DNA of 12,053 bases from Balneolales bacterium (GTDB lineage Bacteria > Bacteroidota > Rhodothermia > Balneolales > Balneolaceae). Numbering within the stretch: the first letter of the stretch is position 1; every line of letters starts with the position of its first letter. Below the pieces are notes generated by a model, which worked only from the letters and a program-made list of their open reading frames with translations, searched no databases and had not been told where the DNA came from. Where the stretch lies: NCBI GenBank assembly GCA_022360375.1, contig JAKSCW010000250.1:1-12053 (forward strand). The letters run 5' to 3'. A program made the position numbers and the translations under genes. This document shows positions 1 through 7,322 of the stretch, piece after piece.

Positions 1-1376
1 AAGAACTTACAAGAGATATTCCTAACGTAAGTGAAGAAGCTACGAGAAACCTTGATGAAAATGGTATTATCAGAGAAGGTGCCGAAGTTAAAGAAGGCGA
101 TATTCTTATTGGTAAAATCACTCCTAAAGGTGAAACTGATCCGACTCCTGAAGAAAAACTTCTTAAAGCGATCTTTGGTGATAAAGCCGGTGATGTTAAA
201 GATGCTTCATTAAAAGCACCTCCGGGATTAAAAGGAACTGTAATTAAAACCAGATTATTCACGAGAAAACGTAAAGATGCTGAATCTAAAAAAATTGAGA
301 AAAATCAGCTTGATGAATTAGAATCAGGATACAGAAATAAACGCCAGTCACACTACAACAAATTAGTTGAAAAAGTAATTAAGATTTGTGAAGGTGCAAC
401 TACTGTTGGAATCAGAGATCTTGACGGTACAGTTATAGTTAGAAGTAATACTTCTCTTAAAGCTGCTACTTTCCAGGGAATCGAAGATGTAACTAAGTTA
501 GATCCTACTATTGACTGGTTCAAAGATGAAGAGAAAAATACGATAATTAAAACTCTGTTTAGCAACTACTTCGAAATTTTAATCGATTTTGAAGAAGATT
601 TCAAACGTGAGAAATTAAAAATACATAGTGGTGATGAGTTACCTCCGGGTATCGTTCAGTTAGCAAAAGTTTATGTTGCTAAAAAACGTAAATTATCTGT
701 TGGTGATAAAATGGCGGGTCGTCACGGTAACAAAGGTGTTGTTGCCAAAGTTGTTCCTGTTGAAGATATGCCTTACCACGAAGACGGAACTCCGGTAGAT
801 ATCGTACTTAATCCTCTTGGTGTACCTTCCCGTATGAACCTTGGACAGTTATATGAAACTGCTCTTGGATGGGTTGGTAAAAAATTAGGATTAAAATATG
901 AAACTCCGATTTTCGACGGTGCCGGCCACCATGATGTTGCTGAATGGTTAGAAAAAGCTGAATTACCAATTGGTTCTAAAGCAACATTACACGATGGCAG
1001 AACAGGTGATAAATTCCACCAGCCGGTAATGTGTGGATATATATATATGCTTAAACTTGGTCATATGGTTGATGATAAACTTCACGCCAGATCAATTGGT
1101 CCTTACTCATTAATTACTCAACAGCCTCTTGGTGGTAAAGCGCAGTTTGGTGGTCAGAGATTTGGTGAGATGGAGGTTTGGGCACTTGAAGGTTATGGTG
1201 CTGCTCATACGTTACAGGAAATTTTAACGGTTAAATCTGACGACGTTGCAGGACGTGCGAAAGTTTATGAATCAATAGTTAAAGGTGAAAATCTTGCTAA
1301 ACCTAATATCCCGGAAGCATTTAATGTATTAATTAAAGAGCTTCAAGGTCTTGGCCTGGATATTAAAATTAACTAA
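1..1376 (+). CDS. rpoB: DNA-directed RNA polymerase subunit beta, 3' portion (5' end outside window)
   Basis: This is the C-terminal part of the beta subunit, which forms the catalytic core of RNA polymerase together with beta'. The frame is open from base 3 to the TAA at 1374-1376, about 457 residues. It contains the highly conserved stretch SVGDKMAGRHGNKG (around 700-735) that contributes active-site lysines, then VLNPLGVPSRMN, and near the end GGQRFGEMEVWALE, which packs against beta'. The frame has no stop or shift, so the internal ATG at 711 is not a real start. Arginine codons are mostly AGA (about 11 of 18 by hand count) and leucine is largely TTA, as in the first half of the following rpoC. 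rpoC begins 39 bases downstream, so the two are surely co-transcribed. The protein reads like an Ignavibacteriota/Chlorobiota-type RpoB, but that is from memory and no alignment was run. Confidence 0.98.
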   Translation, partial: ELTRDIPNVSEEATRNLDENGIIREGAEVKEGDILIGKITPKGETDPTPEEKLLKAIFGDKAGDVKDASLKAPPGLKGTVIKTRLFTRKRKDAESKKIEKNQLDELESGYRNKRQSHYNKLVEKVIKICEGATTVGIRDLDGTVIVRSNTSLKAATFQGIEDVTKLDPTIDWFKDEEKNTIIKTLFSNYFEILIDFEEDFKREKLKIHSGDELPPGIVQLAKVYVAKKRKLSVGDKMAGRHGNKGVVAKVVPVEDMPYHEDGTPVDIVLNPLGVPSRMNLGQLYETALGWVGKKLGLKYETPIFDGAGHHDVAEWLEKAELPIGSKATLHDGRTGDKFHQPVMCGYIYMLKLGHMVDDKLHARSIGPYSLITQQPLGGKAQFGGQRFGEMEVWALEGYGAAHTLQEILTVKSDDVAGRAKVYESIVKGENLAKPNIPEAFNVLIKELQGLGLDIKIN

Positions 1377-1415
1377 TTAAAGTCTTATTAAAGTTTAGCA
1401 TTAAGGAGAAAGTTT

Positions 1416-4400
1416 ATGAGATTTAGAAAACAAGAAAAACCTATCAAACAGATAGATAAGATGACGGTTAGTTTAGCGAGCCCAGATGATATCTTATCAA
1501 GATCTCACGGTGAGGTGACTAAACCTGAAACTATTAACTATAGATCATTCAGACCTGAAAAAGACGGTTTATTCTGCGAAAAGATTTTTGGTCCGGTAAA
1601 AGACTGGGAATGTGCTTGCGGTAAATATAAAGGTATCAGATATAAAGGTATCGTTTGTGACAGATGTGGTGTTGAAGTAACTCTTAAAAGCGTTCGTCGT
1701 GAAAGAATGGGTCACCTGAATTTAGCAGTTCCTGTGGTTCATATCTGGTTCTTCAGAGCATTACCTTCAAAAATTGGTAACCTTTTAGGATTAACAACTA
1801 AAGAATTAGAAAAAATCATTTATTATGAATCTTATGTTGTAATTAATCCCGGTACAACCGGTCTTAGCAGAAAAGATTTAATTTCTGAAGATCAGTATTT
1901 TGAAATTATTGCGTCATTACCTCACGATAACGAAGCTTTAGAAGATGATGATCCTAAAAAATTCGTTGCAAAAATTGGTGGCGATGCTGTTAAATTACTT
2001 CTTAAGCAGCTTGATGTTGAAAGAACTTTCTTAACATTAAAAGCGAGATTAAAAGAAGAAACTTCTCAGCAGAAAAGAAATGAAATTCTTAAAAGATTAC
2101 GTGTTCTTGAATCTTTCCGTGAAAGAGAAGATAAGGTTCAGAACAGAGCTGAATGGATGGTTTTAAGTGCAATTCCTGTAATTCCGCCGGAATTAAGACC
2201 ATTGGTTCCGTTAGAAGGTGGTAGATTTGCAACTTCTGATTTAAATGATCTTTACAGAAGAGTAATTATCAGAAACAACAGATTAAAAAGATTAATTGAT
2301 ATAAAAGCTCCGGAAGTAATCTTAAGAAATGAAAAAAGAATGCTTCAGGAAGCAGTGGATGCGCTTTTTGATAATTCAAGAAGATCATCAGCAGTAAGAA
2401 GTGATGGTAACAGACCATTAAAATCTTTAAGTGACGTACTTAAAGGTAAGCAGGGTCGTTTCCGTCAGAACCTTCTTGGTAAACGTGTGGATTATTCTGG
2501 TCGTTCAGTGATCGTTGTAGGTCCTGAATTAAAACTTCACCAGTGTGGTCTTCCGAAAAATATGGCTGTTGAATTATTTAAACCATTCGTAATCAGAAAA
2601 CTGATCGAAAAAGGTTTTTATAAAACAGTTAAGAGTGCAAGAAAAGCAGTAGACAGAAAAGATCCTGTTATCTGGGAAATCCTTGAGAGAATTATTAAAG
2701 GTCATCCGGTATTGCTTAACCGTGCTCCTACTCTTCACCGTCTTGGTATTCAGGCATTTCAGCCGATACTTATAGATGGTAAAGCAATTCAGCTTCACCC
2801 GATGGTATGTACTGCATTTAATGCGGATTTCGATGGTGATCAGATGGCGGTTCACTTACCATTATCATACGAAGCTCAGCTTGAAGCTGGTTTATTGATG
2901 TTAAGTTCGCATAACATTCTTTCTCCTCAGAATGGTACACCGATTGTAGTTCCAACTCAGGATATCGTATTAGGATGTTACTACTTAACTAAAGTTTTAC
3001 CAGGCGCTCCTGGTGAAGGTACAGTTTTCGCTGATCCTCAGGAAGTAATTGTTGCTCACGATCAGGGTGCAATTCACCTACACGCGAAAATTAAAGTTAG
3101 AATTAATGGTGAAGTTATTGAAACTACTACTGGTAGAGTAATTTTCAACCAGATAGTTCCTGATGAAATCGGTTACTTTAATGAACTATTAATCAAAAAA
3201 GTATTTAGCGGATTCATTTACAAAATGTTTATGAAAATGGGTAACGAAGTTACTGCTAAATTCTTAGATGACTTAAAAGATATTGGTTATAGATATGCAA
3301 CTGCAGCAGCTGTTTCTATTTCTTACAGTGATATGATTGTTCCTGAAGAAAAAGTGAATCTTATCAACGATTCAAACTCAAAAGTTGCAGGCATTTTGGA
3401 AGAACACGAAATGGGTCTTATTACAGACGCAGAACGTTATAACAAAATCATTGACGTTTGGACTCATACAACTAACAACGTTGCTAAATCTTTGATGACA
3501 AAAATTAAAACTGATCAGAAAGGATTTAACTCACTGCATATGATGGTTGATTCTGGTGCAAGGGGTTCACAGGAGCAGGTTCGTCAGTTAGCAGGTATGA
3601 GGGGTCTGATGATGAAACCTCAGAAAACATTAAAAGGTTCTTCTGGTGAAATTATTGAAAACCCAATTGTTGCGAACTTCAAAGAAGGTCTTTCAGTACT
3701 TGAGTACTTCATCTCTACTCACGGTGCTCGAAAAGGTCTTGCCGATACCGCTCTTAAAACTGCCGACGCGGGTTACCTGACTCGTCGATTGGTAGGCGTT
3801 TCTCAGGATGTGATCATCACTGAAGACGATTGTGGTACGCTTCGCGGAATTAAGATGGAAGCCTTAAAAGACAACGAGGACATCATCGAGCGATTAGAAG
3901 ATCGTATCATTGGTCGTTTCTCGTTGCATGATATTTACGATCCGATTTCTGATGAATTGATTTGTGAAGCAAATCAAATGATCGATGAAACGGTAGCTAA
4001 GAAAATTGCCGAAACTTCGATCGAACAGGTAGAAATTCGTTCGGTACTTACTTGCGAAACTGGTCGTGGTGTATGTGCCAAGTGTTACGGACGTGACCTT
4101 GCCCGGGGAACAGTGGTTGAGAAAGGTGAAGCAGTAGGTGTTATTGCGGCCCAATCAATCGGTGAACCTGGTACACAGTTGACGCTTCGTACGTTCCACG
4201 TGGGTGGTACAGCTTCTCGTTTAGAAGCTGAGTCTCAGCATAAAGCCAAATTCGATGGGAAAGTTGAATTCGAGAATATCCGTGTAGTTGTATATAACGA
4301 CGGTGAAGAAGACCATAATGTGGTTCTCAGCCGGGCGGGCGAATTAAAGATTGTAGATGACGAAGGAAAAGTGCTTATCAGCTACAATGTGCCTTATGGT

Positions 4401-5675
4401 TGTGAGATGATCGTTGAGGAAGGTGATATGGTTCCAAAAGGCGCTCAGCTTTGTAAGTGGGATCCATATAACGCACTGATTTTCTCTGAAATCGATGGTG
4501 AGGTTGAATATAAAGACATCCATGATGGCTTAACCTACACGGAAGATACCGATGCTCAAACCGGTCACCGTGAAAAGGTAATTATTGATTCGAAGGATCG
4601 TGCCCTCGTTCCTACTCTTGTGATTAAAGGAGATGGGGATCGGTTACGTGAAAGTACACTTCCCGTAGAAACACACATCACCGTAGAAGATGGTGAGAAA
4701 GTTTTTGCCGGCCAGGTACTTGCGAAGATTCCTCGGGCAACCTCAAAATCGAAAGATATTACGGCAGGTCTTCCTCGTGTTACCGAGTTGTTTGAAGCTC
4801 GTTCGCCAAGCGATCCTGCAACGGTATCGGAAATTGACGGTATTGTTGAAATGGGTGGCCGGAAACGTGGTTCTCAGGAAGTAATCGTTAAATCGAAAGA
4901 CGGTACCGATGAGAAGAAGTATCTGATTTCGCTGAGCAAGCATATTTTGGTTCAGAGCAATGATTTTGTGAAAGCAGGTCAACCACTTTCTGATGGAACC
5001 ATTCCAGCTCAGGATATCCTGAATATTCTCGGGCCTTACGCTGTACAATCTTACCTGGTGAATGAAATCCAGGAGGTTTACCGACTTCAGGGTGTAAAAA
5101 TCAACGATAAACATATCGAAGTGATCGTAAGCACCATGATGCAGAAAGTGGAAATCACTGACCCAGGTGACACGATGTATCTGGAAGGCGACAAAGTAGA
5201 CCGCTTTGAAGTGAATAAGCGTAACGACGAATTGATTGGTAAGTTCGTAGTAACCGAAACCGGTGGAAGTGAACTTAAGAAAGGAGCTATCCTTGATCGT
5301 CGTGAGGTGCGTGATATCAACAACATGTTGATTCGTGAGGAAAAAGAAGAGTTGCAAACCAGAGAGGCTGAACCGGCAATCTCTAAACCGATTCTTCTGG
5401 GCATTACCCGCGCTGCACTATCAACAGAAAGCTGGTTATCAGCTGCTTCTTTCCAGGAAACTACGAAAGTACTTACTCAGGCTTCTATCGAAGCAAAGAA
5501 AGATTTCCTGCGTGGTTTGAAGGAAAATGTTGTGGTTGGACACAAAGTACCAGCCGGAACCGGTCTTCGCGAATACAACGATATTATTGTTGGTTCCAAG
5601 CGAGATATGGAAGAAGGCGAAGAGGAAGTGGCAAAGGTATTCGAAGCACTTGGTGGCGACGAAGAACCAATCTAG
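1416..5675 (+). CDS. rpoC: DNA-directed RNA polymerase subunit beta'
   Basis: This is the beta' catalytic subunit of RNA polymerase, 1419 residues, a normal length for the FCB group. The start at 1416 has a good ribosome site, AAGGAG at 1403-1408, 7 bases upstream. Motifs in order: N-terminal zinc site C66, C68, C81, C84; the magnesium-binding NADFDGD at residues 469-475 (D471, D473, D475); the bridge helix around residues 754-790 (FISTHGARKGLADTALKTAD); the second zinc site C806, C880, C887, C890; the trigger-loop region with QSIGEPGTQLTLRTFHVGG; and a C-terminal part ending in AGTGLREYNDIIVGSK. All key residues are present, so the gene should be functional. The oddity is a sharp change of base and codon use at about residues 754-775: arginine is AGA in 36 of 50 cases before and 1 of 36 after (hand count). 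It is co-transcribed with rpoB and ends before a strong terminator. Confidence 0.98.
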   Translation: MRFRKQEKPIKQIDKMTVSLASPDDILSRSHGEVTKPETINYRSFRPEKDGLFCEKIFGPVKDWECACGKYKGIRYKGIVCDRCGVEVTLKSVRRERMGHLNLAVPVVHIWFFRALPSKIGNLLGLTTKELEKIIYYESYVVINPGTTGLSRKDLISEDQYFEIIASLPHDNEALEDDDPKKFVAKIGGDAVKLLLKQLDVERTFLTLKARLKEETSQQKRNEILKRLRVLESFREREDKVQNRAEWMVLSAIPVIPPELRPLVPLEGGRFATSDLNDLYRRVIIRNNRLKRLIDIKAPEVILRNEKRMLQEAVDALFDNSRRSSAVRSDGNRPLKSLSDVLKGKQGRFRQNLLGKRVDYSGRSVIVVGPELKLHQCGLPKNMAVELFKPFVIRKLIEKGFYKTVKSARKAVDRKDPVIWEILERIIKGHPVLLNRAPTLHRLGIQAFQPILIDGKAIQLHPMVCTAFNADFDGDQMAVHLPLSYEAQLEAGLLMLSSHNILSPQNGTPIVVPTQDIVLGCYYLTKVLPGAPGEGTVFADPQEVIVAHDQGAIHLHAKIKVRINGEVIETTTGRVIFNQIVPDEIGYFNELLIKKVFSGFIYKMFMKMGNEVTAKFLDDLKDIGYRYATAAAVSISYSDMIVPEEKVNLINDSNSKVAGILEEHEMGLITDAERYNKIIDVWTHTTNNVAKSLMTKIKTDQKGFNSLHMMVDSGARGSQEQVRQLAGMRGLMMKPQKTLKGSSGEIIENPIVANFKEGLSVLEYFISTHGARKGLADTALKTADAGYLTRRLVGVSQDVIITEDDCGTLRGIKMEALKDNEDIIERLEDRIIGRFSLHDIYDPISDELICEANQMIDETVAKKIAETSIEQVEIRSVLTCETGRGVCAKCYGRDLARGTVVEKGEAVGVIAAQSIGEPGTQLTLRTFHVGGTASRLEAESQHKAKFDGKVEFENIRVVVYNDGEEDHNVVLSRAGELKIVDDEGKVLISYNVPYGCEMIVEEGDMVPKGAQLCKWDPYNALIFSEIDGEVEYKDIHDGLTYTEDTDAQTGHREKVIIDSKDRALVPTLVIKGDGDRLRESTLPVETHITVEDGEKVFAGQVLAKIPRATSKSKDITAGLPRVTELFEARSPSDPATVSEIDGIVEMGGRKRGSQEVIVKSKDGTDEKKYLISLSKHILVQSNDFVKAGQPLSDGTIPAQDILNILGPYAVQSYLVNEIQEVYRLQGVKINDKHIEVIVSTMMQKVEITDPGDTMYLEGDKVDRFEVNKRNDELIGKFVVTETGGSELKKGAILDRREVRDINNMLIREEKEELQTREAEPAISKPILLGITRAALSTESWLSAASFQETTKVLTQASIEAKKDFLRGLKENVVVGHKVPAGTGLREYNDIIVGSKRDMEEGEEEVAKVFEALGGDEEPI
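3675..3740 (+). other. Composition and codon-usage breakpoint inside rpoC
   Basis: Upstream of this interval rpoC uses AGA for arginine, AAA for lysine and TTA for leucine almost throughout. Downstream it uses CGT, CGA, CGG and CGC, with frequent AAG, GCC, ACC and CTG. The first CGA codon is R772 at 3729-3731; no CGA, CGG or CGC occurs in rpoC before it. A 60-base sample at 2281-2340 has 14 G+C, and one at 4801-4860 has 31. The change falls in the bridge-helix codons, one of the most conserved nucleotide stretches of the gene, where unrelated copies can share long identical runs. It could be an assembly join or a recombination crossover. The exact point cannot be fixed by eye because the conserved codons hide it; AGG codons at about 3562 and 3600 hint that it might begin slightly earlier. 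Confidence 0.75.
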
Positions 5676-5700
5676 GCTTTCTTTTCAATCCGGAAAATTT

Positions 5701-5734
5701 AAAACCCCTTTTGTTTCAAGAGGGGTTTTTTTTT
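5701..5734 (+). terminator. Intrinsic terminator after rpoC
   Basis: A 9-base perfect stem, AAAACCCCT (5701-5709) with AGGGGTTTT (5721-5729), encloses an 11-base loop and runs into an uninterrupted T tract ending at 5734. It lies 26 bases after the rpoC stop and closes the rpoBC transcription unit, separating it from the carbohydrate genes that follow. Confidence 0.93.
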
Positions 5735-5768
5735 GAAGGTAAGAAATCCAGGTAGCGATATGAGCAGC

Positions 5769-5782
5769 TTTTACTTGTAAAA
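5769..5782. promoter_or_regulatory. Short palindrome upstream of the GH30 gene
   Basis: TTTTAC (5769-5774) and GTAAAA (5777-5782) form an inverted repeat with a 2-base centre, about 77 bases upstream of the GH30 start. The symmetry suits a dimeric DNA-binding protein, but there is no central CG of the kind LacI-family operators have, so it does not match the candidate sites at 10229-10346. In this AT-rich 180-base gap between rpoC and GH30 a chance palindrome is quite possible. I saw no convincing promoter element here. Confidence 0.25.
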
Positions 5783-5858
5783 AGAAAAACCAAGTTCTAT
5801 GTTAAATAGCAAGAATAAACCAGATTTAAGAACATCACAGATTTAACAAGAGGAGTTC

Positions 5859-7322
5859 ATGAGGAATAATGTCATTAACCAGATCGCCCGTTTTTTTTTC
5901 ATTTTTTTGTTCTCAGTGGTTCATTTTGGTTGTCAGAATGGAGCCAATGATAATTCAGAAGAAGGCACTACTTATCTGACGTTACCACACCAGCAAGTAC
6001 TTCTCCAAAAGTTGGAAGATCGTATTAGTATGGGAGATTCTGCATCTGGAAATCCAACCATCAAAATAAACTCTTCGGTAACTTATCAGGAAATGGATGG
6101 CTTTGGTTTTTCCCTGACCGGCGGTAGTGCTATGCACCTGAATGCAATGTCTGCTGAGGCAAGGCAACATCTGTTAAATGAGCTATTTGGCGATGGAGAA
6201 AATGATCTGAATCTTAGTTACTTACGTGTGAGTATCGGTGCTTCTGATCTTGATGAAAAAACATTCTCTTACAATGATTTGCCTGAAGGAGAAACAGATG
6301 AAAACATGGACTTATTTAGCCTGGGTCCCGATCATGAACACCTGATTCCTGTTTTAAAGGAAATCCTGGAAATAGATCCGGAAATAAAAATTCTCGGTTC
6401 ACCATGGAGTCCGCCGGTTTGGATGAAAACGTTCGATATTCCTGTTGAAGTAGACAGAGACCCGGATCTTCCACCAACTGTTGGTGGAGGACTTGACCCC
6501 CAATACGAAGCTGCGTATGCAAACTATTTTGTGAAATATATACAAGGAATGGCAGAGGAAGGGATCATTATTGATGCAATAACCGTTCAAAATGAACCCT
6601 ATCATTACCGCAATAATCCAAGTTTGCACATGGAGCCAGAGCAAATGCGTGACTTCATTAAAAACCACCTGGGACCAGCCTTCAGCGAGGCAGGAATAAC
6701 CACAAAAATAATCATATGGGATCATAATGCTAACCGCCCGTCTTATCCGATTTCAATTTTAGATGATGAAGAAGCCCGAATGTATATCGATGGCTCGGCT
6801 TTTCATTTATATGATGGAGATATTTCTGCACTTAGTACTGTAAAACAGGCTCATCCGGACAAACATCTGTATTTCACCGAGCAATATGTTGATGCGAGAG
6901 GAAACTTCGAAAACGACATCTTTTGGCATATTGAAAACCTGATAATCAGAGCTCCAAGAAATTGGAGTAAAACGGTGCTTCAATGGAATTTGACTTCTAA
7001 TGAACAGTTAACCCCATATACCAGTTTTGGAGGGTGCAGTGTTTGTCTTGGAGCAGTTACAGTAGAAGGAGATGAAGTTACCAGGAACCAGGGATATTAT
7101 ATTATGGGGCACATTTCCAGGTTTGTGGATGCCGGCTCGGTTCGTGTTGAATCCAATCTGCCAGATGATTTGCTGAATGTTGCTTTTAAGAATACAGAAG
7201 GAGATATCGTACTTATTGTGATGAATAAATCAGAAGGAAATATCGATTTTGATATAGTTATAGACGGCAAAGTTTACACCACTACATTGAGTGTAAGCGG
7301 AATAGCGACATACATTTTATGA
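5859..7322 (+). CDS. GH30-family glycoside hydrolase, surface lipoprotein (glucosylceramidase / beta-1,6-glucanase type)
   Basis: A 487-residue retaining beta-glycosidase of family GH30 in clan GH-A. The N-terminus has a hydrophobic run (residues 11-21) ending in a lipobox-like HFGC with C25, so it is probably a lipoprotein facing the periplasm or cell surface. GH30 signatures include MDGFGFSLTGGSA (79-91), SPWSPPVWMK (181-190), the acid/base E246 in TVQNEP, and the predicted nucleophile E341 in YFTEQY. NWSKTVLQWNL (368-378) and GGCSVCLGA (391-399) resemble the GH30 branch holding glucosylceramidases and microbial beta-1,6-glucanases. The last 70 residues form the usual beta-sandwich side domain. 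A beta-1,6-linked glucan is therefore a plausible substrate, but not provable here. AGGAG at 5851-5855 sits only 3 bases before the ATG, a short spacing. The stop overlaps the next start, so the two genes form an operon. T9 and T7 runs (5891-5908) lie in the signal-peptide codons. Confidence 0.9.
   Translation: MRNNVINQIARFFFIFLFSVVHFGCQNGANDNSEEGTTYLTLPHQQVLLQKLEDRISMGDSASGNPTIKINSSVTYQEMDGFGFSLTGGSAMHLNAMSAEARQHLLNELFGDGENDLNLSYLRVSIGASDLDEKTFSYNDLPEGETDENMDLFSLGPDHEHLIPVLKEILEIDPEIKILGSPWSPPVWMKTFDIPVEVDRDPDLPPTVGGGLDPQYEAAYANYFVKYIQGMAEEGIIIDAITVQNEPYHYRNNPSLHMEPEQMRDFIKNHLGPAFSEAGITTKIIIWDHNANRPSYPISILDDEEARMYIDGSAFHLYDGDISALSTVKQAHPDKHLYFTEQYVDARGNFENDIFWHIENLIIRAPRNWSKTVLQWNLTSNEQLTPYTSFGGCSVCLGAVTVEGDEVTRNQGYYIMGHISRFVDAGSVRVESNLPDDLLNVAFKNTEGDIVLIVMNKSEGNIDFDIVIDGKVYTTTLSVSGIATYIL

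Noticed and set aside
711..1376. A separate short gene starting at the ATG at 711
   Set aside because: The same frame is open upstream to base 3 with clear RpoB sequence, so this is an internal methionine of rpoB.
3675..3740. A frameshift or broken rpoC at the composition change
   Set aside because: The reading frame runs through without interruption and the bridge-helix protein sequence is fully conserved.
4743..5357. A 204-residue open frame on the - strand inside rpoC
   Set aside because: It is antisense to intact rpoC, has no recognisable domain or ribosome site, and its composition follows from the rpoC codons.
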